From Mesorhizobium sp. 1M-11 (GTDB lineage Bacteria; Pseudomonadota; Alphaproteobacteria; Rhizobiales; Rhizobiaceae), in NCBI RefSeq assembly GCF_001303895.1, contig NZ_LJSD01000067.1, positions 1-59,612 of the forward strand: a DNA stretch of 59,612 nt, read 5' to 3'. Position numbers and translations under genes: made by a program. Below, in pieces: positions 9,036 to 18,208 of this stretch (position 1 is its first letter; every line of letters begins with the position of its first letter). Below the pieces are notes generated by a model. That model ran no database searches. It was not told where the DNA came from and saw nothing but the letters and a program-made list of their open reading frames with translations.

Positions 9036-9438
9036 GATCGAGGTTTGGCCCTCGAAACTCAGCGCACGTCGCTGATCGGCTTAAACGCTACTGAATTTGT
9101 AGAATTAGTTTAGAAAGCTTTTTGCGAATGTCGCCGCACATGCGAACGATCTATCTAACGACACCCCGAAATGCCGAACCCGGGTTCGACATGGGGAATG
9201 GTGCGCTCCGGGCCGGCTAAAGACGATCCGACGTAATTCGCCTCGGTATGCGGTACGCCGCCGGAGAGATCGAAGGCCGGCGGTGAAGAGTTCTCGCGGA
9301 CGCCCAAGCGGGTCTCGTCGAAATTTGAACGATCATTGCTGGTCCACTGGCAGCTTGATTTCATCGCCCTGCCCGCTTCCTCCCCGCGGCATGCAGTGCT
9401 AGGGCATCGACACTCTCAAACCGAACTGGAAACGGATC
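9036..9438. promoter_or_regulatory. divergent intergenic region between tauA and cutC
   Basis: About 400 bp with no convincing gene. The part next to tauA (about 9088-9125) is clearly AT-rich against its surroundings and contains TGAATTTGTAGAATTAGTTT, so it probably holds the tau operon promoter and regulator site. No known CysB/Cbl-type operator could be fixed by eye. The cutC-proximal half shows no recognisable signal. Confidence 0.4.
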
Positions 9439-10206
9439 TTGGCCAGCCCCGATGTGACGAAGAAACTCCCAGTGATCGAAATCTGCGTCGAGGGCATCGA
9501 TGGCCTTCTCGCCGCCGAGAGCGCGGGCGCCGATCGCGTGGAACTCTGCGCCAGCCTGGTGGAGGGTGGCATCACGCCGAGCCTCGGTACGGTTCGCCTG
9601 GCGCTGGAACTGGCCAGGATCCCCTTCCACGTCATCGTGCGACCTCGCGGCGGTGACTTCCTCTACAGCGAGACCGAGTATCGCTCGATGCTGGCCGATG
9701 TCGCAGCGCTTCGCGAACTCGGCGTCGCCGGCGTCGTGGTCGGCTGCCTCACCGCCGATGGCGAGATCGACGAAGAGCGCATGGCCGGCCTTGTCGACGC
9801 GGCTGGACCGCTCGCCGTCACTTGCCACCGGGCCTTTGACATGACACGCGACCCGACCGAGGCGCTCGAAGCCCTGATCCGCTGCAAGGTCGGACGAGTC
9901 CTCACCTCCGGCCAGCGCGAAACGGCCATGGAGGGGGCGGATCTTTTGGCCGCGCTGGTCAAGCAAGCAGCCGGCCGCATCATCATCATGGGGAGCGGTG
10001 CCCTCGATCCCGACAACATCGGCGCAGTGCGGGCAAAAACCGGGCTGACCGAAATGCATTTCGCATCGCTCAGGGAAGAAGCCAGCGGCATGCTCTATCG
10101 CAATCCGCATGTCGGCATGGGCGGTGAAGATCTCGACCGCGAATACCGGAACACCGTTACCGACGAGGCGCTTGTGGCGGCCACCATCAGGGCCGCGCGG
10201 GCATGA
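9439..10206 (+). CDS. cutC: CutC family copper homeostasis protein
   Basis: TIM-barrel protein of about 255 residues. Family marks are IEICVEGIDGLLAAESAGADRV, ELCASLVEGGITPS, VIVRPRGGDFLYSE, CHRAFD and VLTSGQ. CutC has been linked to copper tolerance, but its biochemical activity is unsettled. The start is uncertain: TTG at 9439 or GTG at 9454, neither with a clear ribosome-binding site. It overlaps the following acetyltransferase gene by four bases (ATGA). Confidence 0.9.
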   Translation: MASPDVTKKLPVIEICVEGIDGLLAAESAGADRVELCASLVEGGITPSLGTVRLALELARIPFHVIVRPRGGDFLYSETEYRSMLADVAALRELGVAGVVVGCLTADGEIDEERMAGLVDAAGPLAVTCHRAFDMTRDPTEALEALIRCKVGRVLTSGQRETAMEGADLLAALVKQAAGRIIIMGSGALDPDNIGAVRAKTGLTEMHFASLREEASGMLYRNPHVGMGGEDLDREYRNTVTDEALVAATIRAARA

Positions 10207-10697
10207 CGATTTCTCTTCCCATCGAGGCCCTCGGGGGTGCCGACGAAGCGGCGGTGCTCGTTCTCAACAATGAGAACGCCGCCGAACTATCCTGGCTGGA
10301 ACCGGAAGAACTCTCCGCATTGATCGGCACGTCGTTCTCGGCAAGCCGCATCGGTGATCTCGAGGCTTTCCTGCTGACCTTCGACCAGACAGCCGCCTAC
10401 GACAGTCCGAATTTCCTGTGGTTTCGGGAGCGCTATCCGCGCTTTGTCTATGTCGACCGCATCGTGGTGGCAGCCAGCGCTCGGGGACGCGGTCACGCGC
10501 GCCGGCTCTACGAAGACCTGTTCGCGCGCGCCGCGGCGGCAGGCCACGACATCGTCACCTGCGAGGTCAATTTGGACCCGCCCAATCCGACCTCGGATGC
10601 CTTCCACGCCGCCCTTGGTTTCCGCGAAGTCGGCGAAGCCGTCATCCATGGCGGCAAGAAAGCCGTTCGCTACTATGCGAAGCAGCTGAAGGGCTGA
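10203..10697 (+). CDS. GNAT family N-acetyltransferase
   Basis: Acetyltransferase of about 164 residues. The acetyl-CoA loop is VAASARGRGHARRLYEDLFARA and the C-terminal strand is DAFHAALGFREVGE, both typical of GNAT. The substrate cannot be read from the sequence. Its ATG overlaps the cutC stop, so the two genes are coupled. Confidence 0.85.
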   Translation: MTISLPIEALGGADEAAVLVLNNENAAELSWLEPEELSALIGTSFSASRIGDLEAFLLTFDQTAAYDSPNFLWFRERYPRFVYVDRIVVAASARGRGHARRLYEDLFARAAAAGHDIVTCEVNLDPPNPTSDAFHAALGFREVGEAVIHGGKKAVRYYAKQLKG

Positions 10698-10742
10698 AAT
10701 CCGGGATAGAGCGCCACTGCTTACGCTTCATCTCTCGAAGTG

Positions 10743-10862
10743 CTACCGGAACAGCGGCAAGGCACTGACCAATGTCATCCAGAAGCCCCATACCAACGGG
10801 ACGCCGACCAGCAGCCAGGCGAGCAGCAGCTTGATCGAACCGCCTTGCGTTTCGTTGGCCAT
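10743..10862 (-). CDS. MFS transporter small subunit (39 residues)
   Basis: Very short gene encoding MANETQGGSIKLLLAWLLVG followed by VPLVWGFWMTLVSALPLFR: one transmembrane helix with a PLVWGFWMTL core. It begins 11 bp after the OFA transporter stop, and its ribosome-binding site GGGAGGA overlaps that stop. A family of such 35-40 residue single-helix proteins encoded after OFA-type MFS genes is annotated as the MFS transporter small subunit. The function is not known to me; tight coupling suggests a partner or stabiliser of the transporter. Confidence 0.8.
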   Translation of the reverse strand: MANETQGGSIKLLLAWLLVGVPLVWGFWMTLVSALPLFR

Positions 10863-10873
10863 ATCATCCTCCC

Positions 10874-12250
10874 TCAAGCCGGTTGTTCGACTTTCATATG
10901 AAAGCGTTCGTTCACCGGCCGCATCAAAAGATTGAGCACAAAGCCGACAACGAGCAAGCCCGCCATAATGTACATGGTGACCGTGTAGGCATCGGCCTTC
11001 GCCACCCCGCTGTCGATCTGGTACTGGCGGATATAATTGACCAAAACCGGCCCGAGCACGCCCGCGACCGACCAGGCGGTCAGCAGACGACCGTGGATGG
11101 CGCCGACATAACGAACGCCGAACACGTCGCGCAGATAGGCAGGTACGGTGGAGAAGCCACCGCCGTACATCGACAGGATGACACCGTAGAACAGCACGAA
11201 GAAGAAGATGCTGCCGGTCTGGCCCGTCCACGGCACGGCCGCATACAGGATAACGCCGAGCAGGAAGAAAATGGCATAAGTTGTTTTTCGACCAATGAAA
11301 TCGCTGGTCGATGCCCAGAAGAAGCGGCCCAGCATGTTGAAGATCGACAGGAGGCCGACAAAACCTGCCGCTGCTGCCGGCGAAATGCGGCCTGGGAACA
11401 TTTCCTGGCTCATTGCCGATGCCTGGCCAAGCACCCCGATTCCGGCGGTGACGTTGAGGCAGAGCACGCCCCATAGCAGCCAGAACTGTGGCGTCTTCAA
11501 CGCATCGTCGAGATGCACGTTGGCATTTGTCACCATCGCGCTTTGCTTCACCGGAGGGGTCCAGCCTGCTGGCCGCCAGCCATCCGGCGGCACGCGCACC
11601 AGAGTGGCGCCGATCATCATGAAGATGAAATAGACGACGCCCAGCACCAGGAAGGTTTCGGCGACACCAACGTGGGTTTCGGTCGAAAAAAGCTTCATCA
11701 GATAGACCGAGAGCGGAGAGGCAATGAAGGCGCCACCGCCGAAACCCATGATCGCCATGCCTGTCGCCATGCCTGGCCGGTCGGGGAACCAGGTGATCAG
11801 TGTCTTGACAGGCGAGATATAGCCAAGCCCGAGCCCAATGCCGCCGATGACGCCGTAGCCCAGGTAGATGATCCAGAGCTGATGCAGATAGACGCCGAGT
11901 GCCGATATGAGGAAGCCGCCGCCGAAGCAGCAGGCGGCAAGCGCCATCGCCTTGCGTGGCCCGACCCGGTCCAGCCAGCCGCCGCCGAAGGCCGCTGCGA
12001 TCCCGAGAAAGGCGATGGCGATCGAGAAAATCCAACCGAGGCTGGTCAATTTCCAGTCATCCGGCGCGGATTCGGCGATACCGATCAGCTTCGACATCGG
12101 CAGGTTGAAGACACTGAAGGCATAAGCCTGACCGATGCACAGATGGATGCAAAGAGCCGCTGGCGGTACCAGCCACCGGTTGAAACCGGGTTCCGCGACG
12201 GTATGGGTTCGGTCGAGCCAGCTGCCTGGGGCTTCCGTCCTGGCTTGCAT
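10874..12250 (-). CDS. OFA family MFS transporter (oxalate/formate antiporter-like)
   Basis: Twelve-helix major facilitator of about 458 residues. The family is shown by the N-terminal WLVPPAALCIHLCIGQAYAF, GGGWLDRVGPRKAMALAACC (the loop 2-3 motif), GIGLGLGYISPVKTLITWFP and DFIGRKTTYAIF. It probably exchanges organic anions such as oxalate/formate or other monocarboxylates, but the substrate is not decidable. The start has GGGAGGA six bases upstream. The small single-helix gene follows immediately. Confidence 0.88.
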   Translation of the reverse strand: MQARTEAPGSWLDRTHTVAEPGFNRWLVPPAALCIHLCIGQAYAFSVFNLPMSKLIGIAESAPDDWKLTSLGWIFSIAIAFLGIAAAFGGGWLDRVGPRKAMALAACCFGGGFLISALGVYLHQLWIIYLGYGVIGGIGLGLGYISPVKTLITWFPDRPGMATGMAIMGFGGGAFIASPLSVYLMKLFSTETHVGVAETFLVLGVVYFIFMMIGATLVRVPPDGWRPAGWTPPVKQSAMVTNANVHLDDALKTPQFWLLWGVLCLNVTAGIGVLGQASAMSQEMFPGRISPAAAAGFVGLLSIFNMLGRFFWASTSDFIGRKTTYAIFFLLGVILYAAVPWTGQTGSIFFFVLFYGVILSMYGGGFSTVPAYLRDVFGVRYVGAIHGRLLTAWSVAGVLGPVLVNYIRQYQIDSGVAKADAYTVTMYIMAGLLVVGFVLNLLMRPVNERFHMKVEQPA

Positions 12251-12572
12251 CTCTCTCCTCCCTTTTCAGTTGCCGGGAGGATAGAACTGCGACGCGAGCA
12301 AGCAACGGCGAATGCCCTCACCACTACCAATGTCTAATTGCGGCGCTGCTAATATACGAAGCTGGACACTCGGCCTTAACGCAGATCCTTCACCAGGAAC
12401 ATTTCTGGGATGGACTGCAGATGCCCGAACGAGACGCTGCCGCCGTCGCGAAAACTGTTCCTGCGGTGCCAGGCTAGCGGCTCTGCTTCGTCGCTTTGCG
12501 ATGAGGTCATAAGAAGCGTTGCGGCTGTGCTTGTATCGCAGACAGCTGATCTACAGTGGTCGGTGACACAGC
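12251..12572. other. intergenic region between the OFA transporter and the methyltransferase gene
   Basis: About 320 bp upstream of the OFA gene and downstream of the methyltransferase, both on the minus strand. It must contain the transporter promoter, but no clear -35/-10 pair, operator, repeat or short gene was recognised. Confidence 0.4.
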
Positions 12573-13211
12573 CTATCTCTTGCGTGCCACGATATAGGGG
12601 CGCCTGTCATTGCCCTTTGCGGCGTGGTTTTCAACCATGAGAACCTCGAAACCGGCGAGTGCGATGCAGAGGCTGAGTTCCTTCGTGCTGAAGGAGCCCG
12701 CATAAGGTGCCTTGCCGATGAGACGCATCGCCGGGAGAAGCACCAGGCGGATGAGCGGGTTCATGTCGCCGAGACAAGGCGTCTTGGAGATGAACAGTCC
12801 ATTTGGAGCGAGCAGGCCGTGGATGCAGCGCAACGTGCTCGGTAGATCGCGTACAAGATGGAGATAGTTGAAGCCGAGAACAGCGTTGAACCACCCAACA
12901 TCGGCGCCCAGGGTTTCGGCGGTCGCCGTGCGGAACTCGAGCCCGGAGGTGGATGCGGCCGCGTGTTTTTCCTCGGCGATCGCGATCATGGCCGATGAAA
13001 AATCTGTCGCCAGATAGCCCCTCACCCCACCCGCCAGCCGCAATGCGGTGGTTCCAGTGCCGCAGCCGAGCTCAAGAACACGATCGTCTGAATTGAGCAG
13101 CGAACGTGTCCGCTCAAGCGTTCGATTGTATCCGTCCTCATCCGCAATCGCCGATTTGGCATAATCCCGCGAACTTCGATCCCAGAAGCGGGCGTCGTTC
13201 GCAACGCTCAT
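12573..13211 (-). CDS. class I SAM-dependent methyltransferase
   Basis: Rossmann-fold methyltransferase of about 212 residues. Motif I is VLELGCGTGTTALRLA, followed by YLATDFSSAMI and a later hydrophobic FNAVLGFNYLHLV segment. I start it at 13211 (MSVANDARFWD) because GAGGAG lies 7 bases upstream; an ATG at 13226 would put that site inside the gene. The substrate is unknown. It is divergent from the NmrA-like gene. Confidence 0.86.
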   Translation of the reverse strand: MSVANDARFWDRSSRDYAKSAIADEDGYNRTLERTRSLLNSDDRVLELGCGTGTTALRLAGGVRGYLATDFSSAMIAIAEEKHAAASTSGLEFRTATAETLGADVGWFNAVLGFNYLHLVRDLPSTLRCIHGLLAPNGLFISKTPCLGDMNPLIRLVLLPAMRLIGKAPYAGSFSTKELSLCIALAGFEVLMVENHAAKGNDRRPYIVARKR

Positions 13212-13402
13212 GCGAAGGCTCCTCATGCAGCTATCGGCTCCTGTCCATCAAAGGCAATTCGCATTACCCGAACATTGCGCCGCGATCATCGTCCCTGGAA
13301 CGGGTGAACCCGACTGCCGATCACGGGTGCAAATGAACCCGCACTCTCCTGACACGTTCCGACAACAGCCACCGCTATGGTGGTTTCAGGATGAGGAGAA
13401 GC

Positions 13403-14266
13403 ATGATGCACATCATTGTCGGCGGAACAGGCCAGGTTGGTTCGGCAACCGCACGCACACTTCTTAAACGCGGCAAGCCGGTAACCGTAGTCACGCGCAA
13501 TGCCGATCACGGCGCAGACCTGCAAAAGGCCGGTGCGAGGATCGTTGTTGCCGATGTTCGCGATACCGATGGGTTGCGACAGGTATTCCGCACCGGTAGG
13601 CGTGCATTTCTCCTCAACCCGCCAGCCGCTCCCTCGACCGACACCGACAAGGAAGAACGCGCCAATCTGGCAGCCATCGTGACGGCACTCGACGGCTCAG
13701 GACTGGAGAAGGTGGTCCTGGCATCGACCTATGGTGCCCGACCGGGCGAACGATGCGGCGACCTGACCGTTCTTCACGAGTTCGAGGAGGCGCTGAAAGC
13801 TCAACCAATTGCGACGGCCATCAATCGCGGCGCCTACTACATGAGCAACTGGGGCGGCATGCTCGATGCCGTTCAAGCCAGCGGCAAGCTGCCAAGCTTG
13901 CTGCCGGCGGATCTTTCCATTCCCATGGTGGCCCCACAAGACCTCGGCGAAGCCGCTGCCGAGCGCCTGCTCGAACCGGTCGACGAGACCGATCTACGCT
14001 ATGTCGAAGGTCCGGAACATTACACGCCGCGCAATGTCGCAAGTGCCTTTTCCGAAGCCCTCGACAAGACGATAGACGTCGAAGTCATTCCACGCGAAAG
14101 GTGGGTGGAAACTTTTGAACAGTTCGGATTTTCCAAGCCTGCCGCACAATCCTACGCCCGCATGACAGGCACCGTGGTCGACGAGACCACCAAACTCGAC
14201 AATGTCAAACGGGGTCGCACCACTTTGCAAAACTACGTCGACGACCTGGTGAAAAATGCTCGCTGA
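13403..14266 (+). CDS. NmrA-like NAD(P)-binding protein
   Basis: Atypical short-chain dehydrogenase of about 287 residues. The nucleotide-binding motif is IIVGGTGQVGSATARTLLKR at the N-terminus, followed by VVADVRDTDGL and VVLASTYGAR. The protein is of the NmrA/QOR2 kind, thought to sense or use NAD(P). AGGAG at 13394-13398 favours the ATG at 13403 or 13406 over 13391. The gene stands alone and no substrate can be named. Confidence 0.82.
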   Translation: MMHIIVGGTGQVGSATARTLLKRGKPVTVVTRNADHGADLQKAGARIVVADVRDTDGLRQVFRTGRRAFLLNPPAAPSTDTDKEERANLAAIVTALDGSGLEKVVLASTYGARPGERCGDLTVLHEFEEALKAQPIATAINRGAYYMSNWGGMLDAVQASGKLPSLLPADLSIPMVAPQDLGEAAAERLLEPVDETDLRYVEGPEHYTPRNVASAFSEALDKTIDVEVIPRERWVETFEQFGFSKPAAQSYARMTGTVVDETTKLDNVKRGRTTLQNYVDDLVKNAR

Positions 14267-14318
14267 AATGAAGAAGGAGCCTTCCGGCCCCTTCTCCCTG
14301 CGGTGATTGCGAGTGCCG

Positions 14319-15128
14319 TCAGCCGTTGGCGGCAGCCACGGCGCGTTTTGCCATGACGCCGATCAGATTTGCGCGGTAATCGGCCGAGGCGTGGATATCG
14401 GTCATCAGGCCATCGGCCGATACCTTGGCACCGGCGACAGCCGCCGGATCGAACGATTTGGCCAGCGCGACCTCGATCGTCTTGGCCCGGAAGACGCCAT
14501 CATCGCCCGCGCCGGTGACAGCAACGCGCACGTCGTCCTTGCCATTCGCTTTGCCCTTGGCCACGAACACGCCAACGATGGCGTAGCGTGAGGCCGGGTT
14601 GCGGAACTTCTGGTAAGCTGCCTTGGCGGGTGCTGTAAACGTGACGGCGGTAACGATCTCACCCTCCTTCAACACCGTCTCAAACAGGCCTTTGAAGAAT
14701 TTGTCGGCGGCGATCTCCCGCTTGTTGGTGACGATCGTCGCCCCCAATGCCACCATGGCGGCCGGATAGTCGGCGGCCGGATCATTGTTGGCGATCGAGC
14801 CGCCGATCGTACCGCGATGGCGCACGGCCGGATCGCCGATCATCGAGGCAAGCTCGGCCAGTGCGGGACACGCCTTCTGCAGCTTGGCGTCGGTGGAGAC
14901 CTCGTAATGCGTAGTGGCCGCACCGATGGTCACGGTCTTGCCGCTGACCTTGACGCCCTTCAGCGCCGCGATCCTGGACACATCAACCAGATCCGACGGC
15001 GCCGCCAGTCGGGTTTTCATGGCCGGGATCAACGTCATGCCGCCCGAAAGCAGCTTGGCATCGCCGGTCTTCAGCAGTTTCACCGCATCCGCGACCGAAT
15101 TGGCGCGATGGTAGTTGACGGAGTACAT
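14319..15128 (-). CDS. coxM: CO dehydrogenase-like molybdenum hydroxylase, FAD-binding medium subunit
   Basis: About 269 residues. The FAD-binding motifs are AKLLSGGMTLIPAMK (usually AGGHSL-P) and TIGGSIANNDPAADYPAAM, followed by the CO_deh_flav_C domain. The start at 15128 (MYSVNYHRANSVADAV) has GGGAG upstream. It is the last gene of a coxS-coxL-coxM set, an order typical of form II enzymes. A repeat-rich 110-bp gap separates it from coxL. It would pass electrons from the iron-sulfur subunit to an acceptor. Confidence 0.9.
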   Translation of the reverse strand: MYSVNYHRANSVADAVKLLKTGDAKLLSGGMTLIPAMKTRLAAPSDLVDVSRIAALKGVKVSGKTVTIGAATTHYEVSTDAKLQKACPALAELASMIGDPAVRHRGTIGGSIANNDPAADYPAAMVALGATIVTNKREIAADKFFKGLFETVLKEGEIVTAVTFTAPAKAAYQKFRNPASRYAIVGVFVAKGKANGKDDVRVAVTGAGDDGVFRAKTIEVALAKSFDPAAVAGAKVSADGLMTDIHASADYRANLIGVMAKRAVAAANG

Positions 15129-15145
15129 GGTTCTTTCTCCCTTCG

Positions 15146-15239
15146 GGAGTGAGTAGAGAGTAGCGAATAGTGAGTAGAGAATTTCTCCCACTCCACCTCG
15201 GCTACCCTGCTCGCTACTCCCTATTCACTATTCGCTTCC
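15146..15239. repeat. imperfect inverted repeat of GAATAGTGAGTAG-type units between coxL and coxM
   Basis: The left arm contains AGCGAATAGTGA (15162-15173) and the right arm its exact complement TCACTATTCGCT (15225-15236). Around these cores the sequence is built from loosely repeated GAGTAG/GAATAG units. The element can fold into a long imperfect hairpin inside the cox transcript. A similar low-complexity hairpin with a different unit lies at 20978-21052. Confidence 0.7.
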
Positions 15240-17582
15240 TCAATGTTTCTGCGCCGCCGCCCACACCCTGGAAGGCGAGGCCGGCATGGTGAAATCGGCG
15301 ATGCCCAACGCATCGGTAAGCGCATTGATGACCGCGGGCGGCGAGCCGATGGCACCGGCCTCACCGCAGCCCTTGATGCCGAGAGGATTGCCCGGGCATG
15401 GCGTGTTCGAGGTCGAAACCTTGAAAGACGGCAGGTCGTCGGCCCGCGGCATGGTGTAGTCCATGTAGCTCGCCGTCAGCAGCTGGCCACTTGCATCGTA
15501 GAAGGCGCCTTCCAGCATGGCTTGGCCGACACCTTGCGCGATGCCGCCATGGACCTGCCCCTCGACGATCATCGGGTTGATGATGTTGCCGAAATCGTCG
15601 GCGGCCACGAACTGGATGATCTCGGTCAGACCGGTTTCCGGATCGACCTCGAGCTCGCAGATGTAGCAGCCCGCCGGGAAGGTGAAGTTGGTCGGGTCGT
15701 AGAAGGAGGTCTCCTTCAGGCCGGCCTCCATGCCACTCGGCAGGTTGTGCGCGGTGTAGGCGGCAAGCGCCATCTGGAACCACGGCACGTTCTTGTCGGT
15801 GCCGGCCACTTTCAGCGCGCCGTTTTCGATGACGATGTCGCCCTCGTCGGCTTCCAGAAGGTGCGCGGCGATCTTCTTGGCCTTGGCCTCCACCTTGTCG
15901 AGCGCCTTGACGATGGCGCTCATACCCACCGCACCGGAGCGCGACCCGTAGGTACCCATGCCCATCTGCACCTTGTCGGTGTCACCGTGCACGATGCTGA
16001 CGGAATCGATCGGCACGCCGAAGCGACCCGCAACCAGCTGAGCGAAGGTGGTCTCGTGGCCCTGGCCGTGGCTGTGCGAGCCGGTCAGCACCTCGATGGT
16101 GCCGACGGCGTTGACGCGCACTTCCGCCGATTCCCAAAGCCCGACGCCAGCTCCCAGGGAGCCAACCGCCGCCGAGGGTGCGATGCCACACGCCTCGATG
16201 TAGCAGCTCATGCCGATGCCGCGCAGCTTGCCTGCCTTCCTGGCCTTGTCGCGCCGCTTGGCGAAACCGGCATAGTCGGCGGCCTTCATCGCGGCGTCCA
16301 GCGAGGCGCCATAATCGCCAGCGTCGTAACACATGATCACCGGGGTCTGATGAGGAAACTGCGTGATGAAATTGCTGCGCCTGAGCTCGGCAGGCGATAC
16401 GCCAAGTTCCCGCGCGGCCGTCTCCATGGTGCGCTCAAGCAGATAGGTCGCTTCAGGTCGCCCCGCCCCGCGATAGGCATCAACGGGCGCGGTGTTGGTA
16501 TAGACGGTGCGCACATTGGCGTGGATGGCTGGGATGTTGTACTGGCCCGACAGCAGCGTGGCATAGAGATAGGTCGGCACCGAAGACGAGAAGAGCGACA
16601 TGTAGGCGCCGAGATTGGCGACGGTGTCCACCTTCAGACCTGTGATGCGATTGTTCTTGTCGAAAGCCATTTCCACCGTCGAGTGATGGTCGCGACCATG
16701 TGCATCGGTCAGGAAGCTTTCGGTGCGGTCGGCTACCCATTTCACCGGTACACCAGCCTTCTTGGAAGCCCACAGACAAACGACTTCTTCCGGATAGATG
16801 AAGATCTTCGAGCCGAAACCGCCGCCGACGTCGGGGGCGATGACGCGCAGCTTGTTTTCCGGCGCGACATTGTAGAAGGCGCTCATCACGAGGCGGGCGA
16901 CATGCGGATTCTGCGATGTCGTCCAGCAGGTGTAATGGTCTTCGCCCCGATCGTAGTGCCCAAGCGCTGCCCGCGGCTCCATGGCGTTGGGAACAAGCCG
17001 GTTGTTGACGATCTTCATGCGGGTGACGTGATGCGCCGCCTTGATTGCCGCGTCGGTCGCCTTGGCATCGCCGATCTCCCAGTCGAAGATGAGATTGTTA
17101 TCGGCTTCGGGGTGCAGTTGCGGCGCGCCCTTCTCCAGCGCCTTCACCGCATCGACAACGGCCTTCAATTCCTTGTAGGTGACTTCAACGGCCTCGGCCG
17201 CGTCGCGCGCCTCGCCCTTGGTATCGGCAATCACGATCGCCACCGCGTCGCCGACGTAGCGAACGCGGTCGAAGGCGAGTGGCGACCATGCGCCCATCTT
17301 CATCGGTGAGCCATCCTTGGAATGGATCATCCAGCCACAGATGAGATTGCCGATGCCATCGGCCTTCAATTCCTTGCCGGTCAAAACGGCGACAACGCCA
17401 GGCATGGCCTGTGCCTGCTTGACATCGATCTTCTTGATCTGCGCATGCGCGTGCGGGCTGCGCACGAAGACGGCATGTTTCATGCCGGGCACCACCATGT
17501 CGTCGACATAGCGGCCCGCGCCGGTGATGAAGCGCTTGTCTTCCTTACGGGTGACGCGAGCGCCAATTCCTTCCATACCCAT
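15240..17582 (-). CDS. coxL: form II CO dehydrogenase-like molybdenum hydroxylase, large subunit
   Basis: About 780 residues of the xanthine oxidase family, binding the molybdopterin cytosine dinucleotide cofactor. Motifs include GGGFGSK (residues 253-259), AYRGAGR (369-375) and GCGEAG with the catalytic Glu (about 741). AYRGAGR marks form II (putative CODH); true CO dehydrogenases carry AYRCSFR with the Cu-bound Cys. CO oxidation is therefore unproven and another aldehyde or heterocycle may be the substrate. The start at 17582 (MGMEGIGARVTRKED) has GGAGGAG 8 bases upstream. No coxDEF or coxG maturation genes are nearby. Confidence 0.9.
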   Translation of the reverse strand: MGMEGIGARVTRKEDKRFITGAGRYVDDMVVPGMKHAVFVRSPHAHAQIKKIDVKQAQAMPGVVAVLTGKELKADGIGNLICGWMIHSKDGSPMKMGAWSPLAFDRVRYVGDAVAIVIADTKGEARDAAEAVEVTYKELKAVVDAVKALEKGAPQLHPEADNNLIFDWEIGDAKATDAAIKAAHHVTRMKIVNNRLVPNAMEPRAALGHYDRGEDHYTCWTTSQNPHVARLVMSAFYNVAPENKLRVIAPDVGGGFGSKIFIYPEEVVCLWASKKAGVPVKWVADRTESFLTDAHGRDHHSTVEMAFDKNNRITGLKVDTVANLGAYMSLFSSSVPTYLYATLLSGQYNIPAIHANVRTVYTNTAPVDAYRGAGRPEATYLLERTMETAARELGVSPAELRRSNFITQFPHQTPVIMCYDAGDYGASLDAAMKAADYAGFAKRRDKARKAGKLRGIGMSCYIEACGIAPSAAVGSLGAGVGLWESAEVRVNAVGTIEVLTGSHSHGQGHETTFAQLVAGRFGVPIDSVSIVHGDTDKVQMGMGTYGSRSGAVGMSAIVKALDKVEAKAKKIAAHLLEADEGDIVIENGALKVAGTDKNVPWFQMALAAYTAHNLPSGMEAGLKETSFYDPTNFTFPAGCYICELEVDPETGLTEIIQFVAADDFGNIINPMIVEGQVHGGIAQGVGQAMLEGAFYDASGQLLTASYMDYTMPRADDLPSFKVSTSNTPCPGNPLGIKGCGEAGAIGSPPAVINALTDALGIADFTMPASPSRVWAAAQKH

Positions 17583-17707
17583 CAAAATTCTCCTCCGAAC
17601 CCTGAAGTGAATTCGTTTTGGCCGTTCAGTCGCCCTGGCGACCAAGTCCCTGATCGGTTTTGCACGATACGAAGACGTGCCAGCCGGTTGTTTCGCGTTG
17701 TCGCGAC

Positions 17708-18208
17708 TCAGGCTGCTTTCTTCGCTTTCGGCTTCGATGCTTTCGACATTGCTTGAGAAGCGGCCAGTATCGCCTTGACGATGTTGTGGTATCCGGTGCA
17801 GCGGCAGATGTTGCCTTCGAGCTCCACTCTCACCGTCGCCTCGTCCAGTCCTTCCGGATGGCGGGCAATCATATCGGTCGCGGACATGATCATGCCCGGT
17901 GTGCAGAAGCCGCATTGCAAGCCATGGTGTTCCTTGAAGGCCGCCTGCACGGGGTGCAGATCCGCACCATTGGCGATCCCTTCGATCGTTACGATGGTCG
18001 AACCCGAGACCTGGGCGGCGAGCATCGAGCAGGACTTCATCGCCTTGCCGTCGACATGGACGACGCAGGCGCCGCACTGCGAGGTATCGCAGCCGACATG
18101 CGTACCGGTAAGTCCTTGATGTTCGCGCAGAAAATGAACCAGAAGCGTGCGGTCCTCGACAGTGGCGCGCACCTGCCTGCCGTTCACGGTCAACGAAATG
18201 TCCGACAT
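17708..18208 (-). CDS. coxS: CO dehydrogenase-like molybdenum hydroxylase, [2Fe-2S] small subunit
   Basis: About 166 residues with two [2Fe-2S] clusters. The N-terminal plant-type ferredoxin cluster uses Cys40, Cys45, Cys48 and Cys60 (GCDTSQCGAC). The second uses Cys99, Cys102, Cys135 and Cys137 (CGFCTPG and NICRCTGY). The start at 18208 (MSDISLTVNGRQV) follows GGGAGG. The C-terminus is an Ala/Lys-rich tail. It is the first gene of the cox set; the upstream gap contains CAATACGCCGTATATTG, a possible operator. Confidence 0.92.
   Translation of the reverse strand: MSDISLTVNGRQVRATVEDRTLLVHFLREHQGLTGTHVGCDTSQCGACVVHVDGKAMKSCSMLAAQVSGSTIVTIEGIANGADLHPVQAAFKEHHGLQCGFCTPGMIMSATDMIARHPEGLDEATVRVELEGNICRCTGYHNIVKAILAASQAMSKASKPKAKKAA

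Noticed and set aside
10743..12035. 430-codon minus-strand frame overlapping the OFA transporter
   Set aside because: Most of it is an out-of-frame reading of the transporter. Only its last 39 codons, from the ATG at 10862, form a real gene.
15243..17309. 688-codon open frame antisense to coxL
   Set aside because: It mirrors a gene with full molybdenum-hydroxylase motifs. Its translation is Arg/His/Gly-rich without any recognisable domain, as expected for the reverse frame of high-GC coding DNA.
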